Positions 1-13,236 of a stretch of DNA of 64,000 nt are shown piece by piece. This DNA comes from Cyrtodaria siliqua. Its lineage: Eukaryota; Mollusca; Bivalvia; Adapedonta; Hiatellidae. The translations under genes and the position numbers were made by a program. The notes below the pieces were generated by a model. That model searched no databases. It worked only from the letters and a program-made list of their open reading frames with translations, and was not told the origin of the DNA. Within the stretch, counting starts at the first letter, position 1. The number at the start of each line of letters is the position of its first letter. The stretch covers positions 1-64,000 of the forward strand of contig JAWPHD010001833.1 in assembly GCA_037043455.1 (NCBI GenBank), given 5' to 3'.

Positions 1-1421
1 CATGGACAGTGTGATTATGAGTTGGTAATATATATAATGAGATAATAACAGTCTTTATTTATCGAGGGGCAACACATTTAGTTTGTGAACTAATCTTCCA
101 TGTGGCCCTCTAATTTACATATTTACACAGGTTTACAATATAAACAAGAAAGAAAAAGAAAATAAAGGGTGACAATTATAGTTTGAAAGGAGATATACAT
201 CATATACAAATACTGAAGCTAATAGAAAATGTGCACATTTGATATGTTGACTCTACATAAAATTTTGTTTACAGCAAATACCAATACAAATCTAGAAATA
301 CGGGTTCGCACCCTTGGTATACTAACATTATGGATTGCCACCTCTGACATAACAATTATTTTGTAATTAAGAATAAGTGCTTCACAATCTTCAACAAAAT
401 GTAATTGTTCAAGAATGCCATTGGTAAAACATGCTCGGTTTTGTTAAAGTTCAATGAAATTGTGTTTTCTCTCGTGGAAACAAGTTTACTGAATATCAGC
501 AATTAACTTCTCTTTAGCAAGATTGTGTGGCTATGTTTATACCACTTGGAAAATTTAAAAGTGATCAGTTGTCTGACAGGAAGGATGTTTTTTACAATTT
601 TATCATCTATGTTTCCAGAATGTTTAATCAGTTCTCCACGTCATTAGGAAGGAAAATGTCAATGGTTGAAGAGTTTCTTTTAGCAATGTTTTTTTTATGT
701 CATACTATTCTGCCCTACACCTATTGTTCAGGGCGCTTGTTTTAGCCAAATGTTTTCTACAGTAGCTTGAATTATTTTAACAATATATTAGAACTGGTAG
801 TTTTAGTGGTAAATAAAAATACCTAAGGTTCGGCAAATCGGTAGTGAAATTAACATTTTACAGCCCAGAATGATTTAGATAGGGCTTTTCCTTCGGTAAA
901 TTCCTTGTTGGGTGGTATTAAGCAGAAAATTAATCATTTTAGTATAACTTTGGGTTAGCCATAATATTTAGTCTCTAAAACGTTCAGGGGTGTCTTACTT
1001 TACTAATATCCAACAATTTAATACCATTTTTGAATAAAAATGCTAAAAACAATCATATTATAGTTTTTTCATATTTTTCATGCAACAGAAGTTAATGCAT
1101 TATATATGAATGCCACATCAAAAACAGCTTTCGTGGCATGATTTTTTTTTCTCACCAATTCTGAAAGATATTTGTACTAAGAATGTCTGTTTCTACTGGA
1201 TATACAACTTATTTAGGTACCAGATGCATGTTGACTAAATAGGTCAAAATAAACTTTCGCTAAAACAAGTGCCCCACACCTAGTATGTCTATGTAAAAAG
1301 TACGTAGAAAGTTAATGGGAAACAAGAGTTAGTACTTTATTTGCATTCCCTTTAAGGGTCTTGAAAGAAAGAAACAAGTTAACAATGTCATAGTATACTA
1401 GTACAGAATTGACTGAAATAA

Positions 1422-3312
1422 TGGTGCATTCTCTCCTGAGACAGTTAGGGTGCATTCTCTCCTGTGACATTACGGTGCATTCTCTCCTGTGACATTAGGG
1501 TGCATTCTCTCCTGTGACATTAGGGGGGGCATTTTCTCCTGTTGACATTATGGTGCATTCTCTCCTGTTGTGTATTAGGGTGCATTCTCTCCTGTGTCTT
1601 TAGGGGTGGCATTCTCTCCTGTGACATTAGGGTGCATTCTCTCCTGTGACATTAGGGCACATTCTCTCCTGTGACATTAGGGCAAATTCTCTCCTGTAAC
1701 ATTAGGGCGCATTCTCTCCTTGACATTACGGGCACATTCTCTCCTGTGACATTAGGGCGCATTCTCTCCTGTGACATTATGGTGCTTTCTCTCCTGTGAA
1801 ATTACAGGTGCATTCTCTCCTGTGACATTAGGGGGAATTCTCTCCTGTGACATTAGGGGGCATTCTCTCCTTGCCATTAGTGTGGCATTCTCTCCTGTGA
1901 CATTATGATGCATTCTCTCCTGTGACTTTAGGGTGCTTTCTCTCCTGTGACAATACAGTGCGTTCTCTCCTGTGACATTAGGGGGAATGTCTCTCCTGAC
2001 ATTAGGGGCATTCTCTCCTGTGCCATTAGGGGGCATTCTCTCCTGTGCCATTAGGGGCACATTCTCTCCTGGACAGTAGGGGGCATTCTCTCCTGTGACA
2101 TTAGGGGGCTTTCTCTTGATGTGACATTAGTGCATTCTCTCCTGTGCCATTAGGGTGCATTCTCTCCTATGACATTAGGGCACATTCTCTCCTGTACATT
2201 AGGGGGCACATTCTCTCTTGTGTCATTAGGGTGCATTCTCTCCTGTGACATTAGGTGGTGCATTCTCTAATGTGGCATTAGGGTGCATTCTCTCCTGTGA
2301 CATTAGGGAGCATTCTCTCCTGTGACATTAGGGGGCATTCTCTCCTGTGACATTGGGGGTGCATTCTCTCCTTGACATTAGGGGGAGTTCTCTCCTGTGA
2401 CAATGGGGGGCATTCTCTCCTGTGACATTAGTGTGCATTCTCTCCTGTGACATTAGTGGTGCATTCTCTCCTGTGACATTAGGGGTCCAGTGTCTCTCCT
2501 TTGACATTAGGGTGCATTCTCTCCTGTGACATTGACGGTGCAGTTCTCTCCTGTGACATTATAGTGGCATTCTCTTCTGTGAAATTACAGTGCAGTCTCT
2601 CCTGTGACATTAGGGGGCATTCTCTCTTGTGACATTAGGTTACATTAGGGTTGCATTCTCTCCTGTGACATTAGGTGGCATTCTCTCATGTGACATAAGT
2701 GTGCATTCTCTCCTGTGACATTAGCATTCTCTCCTGATGACATGTAGTGTGCATTCTCTCCTGTGACATTAGCATTCTCTCCTGTGACATTAGGGCGCAT
2801 TCTCTGCCTGTGACATTAGACGCATTCCTCTCTGTGACAGTGTGGGCGCATTCTCTCCTGTGACTTTAGGGTGCATTCTCCTGTGACATTAGAGCATTCT
2901 CTCCTGTGACATTGAGGGTGCAGTCTCTCCTGTGACATCAGGGTGATTCTCTCCTGTGCCATTAGGGGGCAGTCTCTCCTGTGACATTAGGGTGCATTCT
3001 CTCCTGTGACATTTGGTGCATTCTCTCCTGTGACCTATGGGGGCATTCTCTCTGTGTGAAATTGAGGTGCATTCTCGCCGGTGACAGTTGAGGGTGGCAT
3101 TCTCTCCCGTGCCATTAGGGGGCATTCTCTCCTGTGACATTACGTGGCAGTCTCTCCTGTACATTAGGGGCTTTCGCTCCTGTGACATTAGGGGTGCATT
3201 CTCTCCTGTGACATTAGGGTGCATTCTCTCCTGTACTTTAGGGTGCATTCTCTCCTGGCATTAGGTGTGCATTCTCTCCTGTCTCTTAGGGGTGCATTCA
3301 CTCCTGTGACAT
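1422..3312. repeat. 25-bp minisatellite, left copy
   Basis: About 75 units of a 25-bp repeat; read on the minus strand a unit is GGAGAGAATG + CACCCTAATG + TCACA. Units differ by substitutions and by many small insertions and deletions, more than in the mirrored array at 11,350-13,236. There are no unique spacers, so it is not CRISPR-like. Minus-strand open frames across it are repeat translations. Confidence 0.93.
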
Positions 3313-3830
3313 AAACAAGATATGTCACTGGGGACATATGCCCCCGTAGTGACCTGTTGACTCTAAGTGTGACCTTGACTTTGGAGCCATGTGACCTGGA
3401 TTTGTGCATGGGACTCATCGTCTGATCATCTGCAAGTGTGACCTTGACCTTTGGTGGGAACGGACTGTTGGTTTTGCGTGGGTTGTGACGTTACGGTCCG
3501 GTCACATAATTGTGCGTTACCGTGTTTGACCTTTGATCTGACCTTACTCTGAGGGTATGGACCTGGGTTTTGCGCGCGACATATCATCTTGTATGGTGAT
3601 CACTTGTACAAGTTAATTAAAAATCCATGCAGGGTTTGTGGAGGTACAGTCCGACATGAACTCCGACGGACTTGACAGATGGTGCGATTACTATATGCCC
3701 CCGTATGGGTTGCCCCGAGGCATAAAATTAACTCATGATTGGCCAAGGTAGGAGCGTTAATAAGATATTTGCTCCTGTATAGTTTGCATGGGGTGTCCAT
3801 TCTAATACATCTCTACATTGCACACATGAG
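3313..3830. repeat. AAGGTCAAGGTCA-type dispersed repeat, left copy
   Basis: Mirror of 10,860-11,345. It contains the motifs GTGACCTTGACCTTTGG and GGGGGCAT-like ends in reverse orientation. The same motif class forms the block at 14,634-16,250. No coding content. Confidence 0.75.
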
Positions 3831-4439
3831 ATCATTGTCTTCAATCCATCGCTGATAAAAGCTAGGTTAAAGAGTATATATCAGTCTGTTTTGTGGGTTA
3901 TAGCGTCCGACGTTAGATTGACAAAGATTATATTTTCTTTTCCAATCAGCAGAAAGATTACTAGGCATAAATATGGGTTCCAGGGAGTTAGTTACCAGGT
4001 GATTCATTGTGTCACGAGCATGTTGTTCTATACTAGGTTCACACCAGGGTTACTCAAGCATTGTTAAGAGCCCGTATTTACAGTAAGGAAAGCTATTCCG
4101 CAGTTATTTGGCTTGTCCTGAGTACTCACAGGGCTAGTCTAGATTGTGTTTTGTGTGTTTGGGTTTAGTTGTATTTGTTATACAGTTGTGTTGTTTTAAG
4201 TAACTAATTGGTTTTGTGCGTGTGGTTAACATAGCATCTTACATTGTGACATTAGTTCATCTGTATTGTGTTATTAGTTCCACCGATGTGCCAGAGTGCG
4301 CATAGCGTATCATAATTCGGAAAAAATACTCCTATTTTATACTTCCCGAGGTCTCTACGTGTAGTTAGGTAGAAATTGTGTACAGGTGATAGGTATAATT
4401 GCTTCATGCTATGGTATGGCATTTTTACTGGATGTGAAG

Positions 4440-4700
4440 CGAGTGGTATGTATACACCTTATACAGAGTGTTAAACGCGAGGTTAATAACACCATATACA
4501 GAGTGTAAACCGAGGTATATTATCATCATAGTACAGGAGTATAAACGTGAGGTATATTAACACCTATATACAGGAGTGTAAACGCGAGGTATAGAATAAC
4601 ATCATAGTACAGGAGTGTAAACGCGAGGTATATTACATCATATACAGAGTGTATAGCGCGTGGTAGTAATACTCTTATACAGAGTGTTAACTAGTGGTTT
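4440..4700. repeat. 36-37-bp minisatellite, left copy
   Basis: About seven degenerate units with a shared core ACAGGAGTGTAAACGCGAGG, mirrored at 9,915-10,207. Units vary in length through small indels. Confidence 0.85.
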
Positions 4701-5750
4701 ATTACCATATTTTAACGTTATTGTTTGTTGTTTCTGATCTGGTACAGGGTGTTTAAGTGTTAGATTTTTCTAGTAAATCTGGTAGTTCCTCTTTATAGGC
4801 TAAACTTAACTAGTTTGATGGCAGTGTTGCACTCTATTGAGTTGTAGTGCATAGCAGTACAGATTTATGTATGTTTCAGTATTTGAGTCATATTGAGGTC
4901 GCAACAGATTATATACTAGTTCAGGGTGTTATTATTATTCATTAAATGACTGTCAGTACGAGGTTGTTAACGGACTGAGCGTGTAATCTGTCTCACCCGA
5001 CGCACTGCTGTGGTGTTATATCCACTGCGAGCTCGAGTTTGTATGTGAGGTTGTGTCGATTCTTACTGATTGGCAGGAGGGTTATTACTGTTCTGGTGTC
5101 TGTGTTGTGGGGGATAGTTATTATTGCGTTATTTCTGAGTAGGTAAGATGTATCTTACAGTGTTAAGATTGACGTTTGCATACATTATAATGGTAGTTGG
5201 TGGTTGGAGTTAGAGTTGGGGTGTTGTGTTTCTTTTATGGTCCATATATTAGTGTTTGTTGAGGTTGGCATATTGCAGTTGCATATGTCATATGTCTGGA
5301 GGAGTTGTTAATGTTTGGAGTTGTGTGGAATCTGTTGGTTGTCCGTTTGCTAGTTGATTACTGCAGATCATGCCATCTCACATGTATACAGCTCACCCAT
5401 TGGGCGTAGATCTGTTAGTGTTTATGCTGGTGAGCTTCAGTGTCGAACTTAGTAATCGTTGAAAACTTTTGCGTCGTTTACTCTTAGATAGGTGGGTTTG
5501 GTTGTATGTGTTGTGTTAAGATATTAGTTTGTTAGTATTGTTAGTGGGTGTTATGTAGTTTGGGAATGTGTTTGATGTTACTTGGTGTCAGATGAGGTTG
5601 CTGGTTAAGTGGTGTATGTGGTTTCTGATTGTAGGTGTATGTTGAGTAGAGTATCAGTATTGTAATTGATTGTGAGTGTTGAGAGTTGGTTGGGTTTGAG
5701 TTGGAGTGTATTTTGAGTTGTGTTGGTTTTGGGGGTTGAGGGTAGTGTTC

Positions 5751-8700
5751 TTTGTTAGAGGTTGTTGGTAGTGATTGTTGATTTGATAGTGGGTATTGGG
5801 TTAGATGGTTTTGTGTTTTGTAGTTTGAGTATTGAGGTGTATGTAGGGTTGTTGATTTGGTGTGAGGGGGGGATGAAGGTTGATGAGAGTGTATTGTGGG
5901 TTTGGTGATGGTTAGGTTAGTGGTTGGTTGTGTGTGTGGAGTTGTGTTTTTTGTAGTTGGTTGAGGGGTTGTTGTAATTGGTGGTATTTGTTGTTTGAGA
6001 TGTTGGAATGTGGGGAGTGTTGTTGGGTGGGGAGTGTAAGTAGTTGTTTATAGGTTGAGGATTTGGTATTGATTGGATGAGTTGAGGGTAAGTGTTTGAT
6101 GTTGGGTGGGGTTGTGGTTATGGAGGGTGGTTGTATGGGTGTTTGATGGTTTATTTATTTTAGTGTAGTGAGGTGAGAGGGAGGGTAAGGTTGGTGTTGG
6201 AGGGGTGGTTGGTTGTGGGGGTTTAGTAGTTGGGTTAGTGGGGGATTTGTTAGTTGTGATTGGGTATTGGTTGGTTTGATGTTGTGGGTTAGGATTGTTT
6301 TATGGTTGTATGGGGGTTGTAGGGTGTGTTTGTGTGTTGTGGTATTGGTGTGGGTAGGGATGTGGGGTTGAGTGTTTTTTAGTGGGGTGGTGTATTTAGG
6401 TTGTTATGTGGGAGGTGTTGTTGGTTGTGTGTTTGGGTTGGTTTGGTGTGTGGGGGTTGTTGTTGGGTGTGGGTGGGTGGTTTGTTTGGGGTGGGTGTGT
6501 TTGGTTGGAGTTGTGGTTTGGGGTGGGTGGTTTGTGTTTGTTTGTGGTTGGATGGGTGGGGTAGGTGGGTTGGGTTTGGGTGGGGTTGGGTGTGGTTGGG
6601 GTTGGTGTGGGGTTGTTGTGGTGTTTGGTTGTTGGGGTGTGTGTGAGGTTATTTTGGTTGTGTTTTGGGTTGTTGGGTGGGTGGGGTATTGGTGTAGTGG
6701 GGGGGGTGTGGGGTAGTGGTTGGGGGGTTGTTGGGGATGTGTTAGTGGTGGTTTTGGTGATTGGGTGTTGGTTTGGGTGGGTGTTGGGGTTATAGTGGTG
6801 GGTTTGGGTGTGTTGTGGGTTTTGTGTGTTTGGGGTGTGTTGTTGGTTGTGTTGGGGTTGGGGGTTGTGTTGTGTGTGGTTGGTTTGGTGTGGTTTGGTG
6901 GTGGGTTGGGTTGGGTAGTTTGGGGTGTGTTGTGTTTGGGTTGTTGTGGGGGTTTTGTGGGTTGTGGTGTGGTGTTGGGTGTTGTGTTGGGGGTTGGGGG
7001 TTGGGGGGGTGTGGTGGGAGTTTGGGTGGGTGGGTGTTGGGGGTGGTGGGGTTTGGTTGGTGGGTTGTGGGGGTGGTGGTAGGGGTGGGGTGTGGTTGGG
7101 GGTGGGTGGGTGGTGGGTGGGGTTGGTTGGGGGGGGGTGTGGGGTGGTTGGGGTGGGGGGTGGGGGGGGGTTGGTGTTGGGGTGTGTGGTTGGGGGGGGT
7201 GGTGTGGGTGGTTGGGGGGGGTGTTGGGTGGGGTTTGGTTGTGGGGGGTGTGGTGTGGGGTTGGGTGTGGGGGTTGGGTTTGGGTGGGTGGGGGGTTGGT
7301 TGGTTTGGGGTTGGGGTGGTGGTTTTGTGTGGGGTTGGTGGGGTGTGGGTTGGTGGGGTTTGGGTGGTTGTGTTGGTGGGGGGGGGTGTGGTGTGGGTGT
7401 TTGTGGGGTTGTGGGGGTGGGGGTGGTGTTTTGTTGTGGGGTGGTTGGTGTGTTGGGGGGGGGTTGTGGTGGTGGTGGGGGTGGGGTTTGGGGGTGGGGG
7501 GTGGTTGTTGGGGTTGGTGGGGGTTGTGGGGTGGGGGTTGGTGGGGGTTGTGGGGGTGTTGTGGTTGGGGGTGTGTGGGGTGTTGGTGGTGGGGTGTGGG
7601 GGGTGGTGTTGGGTGTGGGTGTGTGGGGGTGGTGTGGGGGGTGGTGGGGGGGGGTGGGGTGGGTGGGGGGGTGGGGGGGGTTGGGTGGGTGGGGTTGGGT
7701 TGTTGGTGTGGTGTTGGGTGTTTGTTTGGGTAGTGGTGTGGAGTGTGGGTGTGGTTGTTGGGTGTGGGGTGTGTGTTGGGGTGGGGGTTGGTGGTTGGTG
7801 GGTGGGGTGGGGGGGTGTGGTTTGGGTGGTGTGTTTGTGGGGGTGGTTGTTGGGGGTTGGTGGTTGGGTGGGTGGTGTGGGGTTGGTTGGGTTGTGTTTG
7901 TTGGGGGGTGTGGTGTGGGGGGGGGGGGGGTTTTGGGGTGTGGTGGTGAGGGTTTGGTTGGGTGTTTGGGGGGTTGGTGGGTTGGTTGGGTTGGGGTGGG
8001 GGGGTTGGGGTTTTGGTTTGTTTGTGGTGTTGGGGGGGGTGGTGGGGGGTGGTGTGTTGGTGGTGAGGGGTTGGGTGTTGGTTGGTGGTGTTGTTGTGTG
8101 GTGTTGGGGTTTGGTTTGTGGTTGGGATTGGTTGTTGTTTGGGGGGGGAGGTTTGGTTGTGTGGTAGGGGGGTGTTGGTATATGGGGGGGGTTGTTGGGT
8201 GTTTGGTGTGAGGTGTGGTGAGGGGATGTTGTGGTTGTTGTTGTTGGGAGTGGTGGGTATGTGGTTGTTTGTAGGAGTGGGGGGTTGAGGGGTTGGTGGG
8301 GGGGGGTGGGGGGATTGGTTGGGAGGTGTGGGGGTGGGGTTGTTTGGTAGGGGATGGTAGATTTAGTAGTTGGTTTGTTATAGTTGGTTGTTTAGGGGGG
8401 GGGGGGAGATGTGAGGGTGGGGGGTTTGTATGGATGGGTTGTTAGGAAGATAATTGGGGTGGATTGGAAATAGGGGGTAGGGTAGGGGGATTGGGTTTTG
8501 GGGGGGAGTGAGGTGTGGAGGTGTGTTTTTTTTGTGTGTGATTTGGGTGTTGGAGATGGTATGGGGTTTTGGTTGTTTTAGTGTTGTTATATTGGTTTGT
8601 TGGGGGAATTATTTTGGTTTGTTGTAGTTAGTTATGGTAGTGTGTTGAGGTTTGGAGGAATTTATTATTGTTAAGTGATGGGTGGTGATGTGGTGGAGTT

Positions 8701-9399
8701 GAGAGTGGGGATTGTTGGATGGGGTAGGGAGTATTAAAGGGGTATATGGGATGGGGGTTTTGTAGGAGATTGTTTTAGAGGTTTTGATGTGATTGTGGGT
8801 TTTATTTTATGGATGTAGGGTGGGGGGGTTATGATTAGTTATTATAGATATGATTAGTGATTTGTATTAGTGTGGTTTTGGTGTGTGGGGTTTATGTATG
8901 TTGGAGGTTGTATGTAAGGAATGGGTAAGGAGGGATGATGTGAGGTTAATGGGTTAGGAGGTTGAGGGATATGTTAGTGTTTGGGGGAGGGGGTGGTTTT
9001 TGTTGTGTGGGGGTGTATTTATAGGTTTTTTTTTTTTTTTTTTTTATTATTGTTGGGTTGTGTTTTAGTATTTGGGGGGATTTGTGTGGGGAGAGTATGG
9101 GTTTGGTGATTTGGATGGTGATGTTTTGTGGGTTAATAATGGTGGGGGGAGGGGGTTGGGTGGATGGGTTTGTGAGGATGTGTTGGTTAGTGGTTTTGAT
9201 AGTTTGTGAGGTGATGATATTAAGGTTGATGGTGTTAGAAGGAGAGGTGTTGGGGGAAGGTGGGATTTGAGGGATTGGGGTGAATTTGAAGTATTTTATT
9301 GTGGGTGGGGGGTATGTTTTGGGTTTGTTTGTTTAGTGTGAGTGGATTATTTATTATTGTGAGGAAATGTGGTGGGTGGTTGGAGGGTTGTTAGTTGGG
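5751..9399. other. C-free, G/T-dominated core of the inverted repeat
   Basis: Reading the plus strand I find no C between about 5,751 and 9,399. A is present but falling in both flanks and almost gone at about 6,900-8,100, where the sequence is nearly only G and T with G in excess. Composition changes symmetrically around the palindrome axis, yet both halves are G/T-rich on the same strand, which a true palindrome cannot be. All open frames here lack Ala, His, Pro, Gln and Thr, as expected without C, and none is a gene. Most likely bad base calls or failed consensus; see findings. Confidence 0.85.
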
Positions 9400-9914
9400 C
9401 GTGATTAAGTATTGGTTTGGTATTGATGTAGGAAGTTGGTGGGTGGGTGTGGGGGTGGGTGAGTAATAACATCTGATAATGGGTTGTAACTGTACGGTTA
9501 TAGCCTCCTGCTTCTGTAAGTATCGACACTTCCTCTTTAAGATTCGAGCCGAGTGGGGGATTCAACACAGCATGTGAGTCGGGTGTGTGATGGTTTACTA
9601 ACGCTAGGTTCGGGTTAGACCACGTAGGGTGTCAGGTTGTTATTGTAGTGTATAATTAGTGTCAGCCTGAACTGTGTTTTTCTGTTGCGACCTATTTTGA
9701 CTCTTGTTTGATTATTGCATGGAGTTGGTCGTTTGCTAGTGCTACTTCAAGGCTTTTGAGTGAATAACTGCTATCTCAAAGTACCGGTTAAGGTTTAGGG
9801 CCGTGTGAAAGGAGGGTAAGTAGCGTTTTCTGTGTATTATCTAGAATTGTTATAAATTGGTTCCAGGTTATGTAGTAAAATTAAATATCAGTTAAAATAT
9901 TGGTATTATGTATA

Positions 9915-10207
9915 CCTCGGTGTTGTACACTCCGTGTATAGTGTGTTAGTATACTCGGCGTGTTACACTCCTGTATATGATGTTATTATACCTCGCGTTT
10001 ACACTCCTGTATATTGATGTTATTATACCTCGCGTTTACACTCCTGTATATGGGTGTTATTAGTACTCTCAGCGTTTATACTCCTGTATAGGTGATGTGT
10101 ATTATACCTCGCGTTACACTCCTGTATATGGTGGTTTGTATACCTCGCTGTTTACACTCCTGTTAGTAGTGGTGTTATTAGTACTCGCGTTTACACTCCT
10201 GTATATA
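9915..10207. repeat. 36-37-bp minisatellite, right copy
   Basis: About eight units with the core CCTCGCGTTTACACTCCTGT, spaced 36-37 bp. Mirror of 4,440-4,700. Confidence 0.88.
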
Positions 10208-10859
10208 TTGCCCATTACCCATAGCATGAAGCATTTTTTACAGGTTCACCTGTTAACATTTTTTACTATCACACGATTGTGACGTCGCGGGTAGGTATAT
10301 AAAATAGGTGTGTTTTTTGTCCGAATTTATGATACGCTTTGGCGCAATTGGGAAATCGTGGGACTCTTATTAAAGATACAGTTGAAGGTTATGTCAATTG
10401 TAAGATGCTTGGTTTACCAAATCGACAATAAACATTTTGTTACTTTAAAACAAAACTGGTATAAGAATTATAAAGTTAAAATCTTTAAAACAAAACTGGT
10501 ATAAAAATATAAATTAAAAAAAACAAAAAACAAATGCTTGAGTAGCCCTGGTGTGTACCTAGGAAAGCACAAATAACTGCGGAATTGTTTCCTTTTGTAA
10601 ATACGGGCTCTTAAAATGCTTGAGTAACCCTGGTGTGTACCTAGTATAGAACATATTGCTGTGAAAAATGAATTCCCTGGTAAATAATCCCTGGAACCAT
10701 TTTTATGCCTAGTTATCTCTTCTGCTGATTGGAAAAGAAAATATAATTTTTTGTCAATTTTAAGTCGGACGCTATAACCCCACAAAAAGACTGATATATA
10801 CTCTTTAACCTAGCTTTTATCAGCGATGGTTTGAAGACATTGATCTCATGTGTGAATGT
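10208..10859. other. AT-rich arm sequence, no gene seen
   Basis: The sequence TGAGTA(G/A)CCCTGGTGTGTACCTAG occurs twice (about 10,538 and 10,620), so part is a local duplication. Short open frames have no recognisable protein features. Mirrors about 3,830-4,440. Confidence 0.6.
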
Positions 10860-11345
10860 TGTGTTGTTTTTGAATGGACACACATGCATATATAAGGGAG
10901 ATATTTCTTATTAAGCTCCTACTTTGGCACATTCATGTGATATTTTTATGCCTCCGGGGGCAACCCTTTCGGGGGCATTTAGTAATCGCACCATCTGTCA
11001 GTCCGTCCGGAGTTCATGTCCGGACTGTACCTTCAAAACCCCTGCATGGATTTTTAATTAACTTGTCACAAGTGATCACCATAACAAGATGATATGTCGC
11101 GCGCAAAACCCAGGTCCATACCTCAGAGGTTAAGGTCAGTTCATAGGTCAAAAACAGGTACGCAATTTTGTGTCCGGACCGTAACGTCACAACCCACGCA
11201 AAACACAGGTCCGTTCCTCAAAGGTCAAGGTCACACTTGCAGTTGATCAAGACGATGTGTCATGCACAAAATCCAGGTCCATGGCTCCAAAGTCAAGGTC
11301 ACACTTAGAGGTCAAAGGTCACTTCGGGGGCATTTGTCACAGTGA
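10860..11345. repeat. AAGGTCAAGGTCA-type dispersed repeat, right copy
   Basis: Starts near a GCCTCCGGGGGCA motif, contains repeated AAAGGTCAAGGTCACACTT blocks and ends near CGGGGGCATTTGTCAC. Low-copy internal repetition; non-coding. Confidence 0.75.
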
Positions 11346-11349
11346 CATT

Positions 11350-13236
11350 TCTTGTTTATGTCACAGGAGTGAATGCACCCTAATGTGACAGGAGAGAATG
11401 CACCCTAATGCCACAGGAGAGAATGCACCCTAATGTCACAGGAGAGAATGCACCCTAATGTCACAGGAGAGAATGCACCCTAATGTCACAGGAGAGAATG
11501 CCCCCTAATGTCACAGGAGAGAATGCACCGTAATGTCACAGGAGAGAATGCCCCCCTAATGGCACGGGAGAGAATGCACCCTAATGTCACAGGAGAGAAT
11601 GCACCCTAATTTCACAAGAGAGAATGCCCCCTTAGGTCACAGGAGAGAATGCACCATAATGTCACAGGAGAGAATGCACCCTAATGTCACAGGAGAGACT
11701 GCCCCCTAATGGCACAGGAGAGAATTCACCCTGATGTCACAGGAGAGAATGCACCCTAATGTCACAGGAGAGAATGCTCCCTAATGTCACAGGAGAGAAT
11801 GCACCCTAATGTCACAGGAGAGAATGCGCCCTAATGTCACAGGAGAGAATGCGTCCTAATGTCACAGGAGAGAATGCGCCCTAATGTCACAGGAGAGAAT
11901 GCTAATGTCACAGGAGAGAATGCACACTAATGTCATAGGAGAGAATGCTAATGTCACAGGAGAGAATGCACACTTATGTCACAGGAGAGAATGCACCCTA
12001 ATGTCACAGGAGAGAATGCACCCTAATGTAACCTAATGTCACAAGAGAGAATGCCCCCTAATGTCACAGGAGAGAATGCACTGTAATTTCACAGAAGAGA
12101 ATGCACTATAATGTCACAGGAGAGAATGCACCGTAATGTCACAGGAGAGAATGCACCCTAATGTCAAAGGAGAGAATGGACCCTAATGTCACAGGAGAGA
12201 ATGCACACTAATGTCACAGGAGAGAATGCACACTAATGTCACAGGAGAGAATGCACCCATTGTCACAGGAGAGAAATCCCCCTAATGTCACAGGAGAGAA
12301 TGCACCCCAATGTCACAGGAGAGAATGCCCCCTAATGTCACAGGAGAGAATGCTCCCTAATGTCACAGGAGAGAATGCACCCTAATGCCACATTAGAGAA
12401 TGCACCCTAATGTCACAGGAGAGAATGCACCCTAATGACACAAGAGAGAATGTGCCCTAATGTCACAGGAGAGAATGTGCCCTAATGTCATAGGAGAGAA
12501 TGCACCCTAATGGCACAGGAGAGAATGCACCTTAATGTCACATAAGAGAATGCCCCCTAATGTCACAGGAGAGAATGCCCCCTAATGTCACAGGAGAGAA
12601 TGTGCCCTAATGGCACAGGAGAGAATGCCCCCTAATGGCACAGGAGAGAATGCCCCTAATGTCACAGGAGAGAATTCCCCCTAATGTCACAGGAGAGAAC
12701 GCACTGTATTGTCACAGGAGAGAATGCACCCTAATGTCACAGGAGAGAATGCATCATAATGTCACAGGAGAGAATGCACTCTAATGGCAAGGAGAGAATG
12801 CCCCCTAATGTCACAGGAGAGAATTCCCCCTAATGTCACAGGAGAGAATGCACTGTAATTTCACAGGAGAGAATGCACCATAATGTCACAGGAGAGAATG
12901 CGCCCTAATGTCACAGGAGAGAATGTGCCGTAATGTCACAGGAGAGAATGCGCCCTAATGTTACAGGAGAGAATTTGCCATAATGTCACAGGAGAGAATG
13001 TGCCCTAATGTCACAGGAGAGAATGCACCCTAATGTCACAGGAGAGAATGCACCCTAATGACACAGGAGAGAATGCACCCTAATAACACAGGAGAGAATG
13101 CACCATAATGTCACAGGAGAAAATGCCCCCTAATGTCACAGGAGAGAATGCACCCTAATGTCACAGGAGAGAATGCACCGTAATGTCACAGGAGAGAATG
13201 CACCCTAATGTCTCAGGAGAGAATGCACCATTATTT
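11350..13236. repeat. 25-bp minisatellite, right copy
   Basis: About 75 units of GGAGAGAATGCACCCTAATG plus TCACA. Variant units (CCCCCTAATG, GCGCCCTAATG, truncated GCTAATG) recur in an order that mirrors the left array, showing the two arrays are one array in opposite orientation. Confidence 0.95.

Larger units (their letters stand above)
1..5150. repeat. Left arm of a giant inverted repeat
   Basis: This arm is the reverse complement of about 9,470-14,633: base 1 (CATGGACAGTGTG) pairs with CACACTGTCCATG ending at 14,633. It carries the same blocks in mirrored order: a non-LTR-like tail, a 25-bp minisatellite, an AAGGTCAAGGTCA block and a 36-37-bp minisatellite. Compared with the right arm it has many one-base insertions and deletions, often in homopolymers, and similarity fades past about 4,700. 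The last recognisable matches are near 5,050-5,100, where TGTCGATTCTTAC mirrors TGTCGATACTTAC. The arm may extend left of the window. Confidence 0.9.

Noticed and set aside
1422..3312. CRISPR-like array
   Set aside because: Contiguous 25-bp repeats without spacers in a eukaryote-like context; a minisatellite.
1752..3418. Minus-strand open frames with repeated GENAP/QERM-like residues
   Set aside because: Translation of the 25-bp repeat; the mirrored copy in the cleaner arm does not preserve the same frame structure.
6900..8100. Telomere or G-quadruplex locus
   Set aside because: There is no regular TTAGGG-type period. G-runs are irregular and the base quality of the region is suspect.
6372..8288. 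Long overlapping plus-strand open frames (up to 468 codons) rich in Gly, Val, Trp and Cys
   Set aside because: They are forced by a G/T-only sequence in which stops are rare. All frames look alike, five amino acids are absent, and the region is probably a sequencing artefact.
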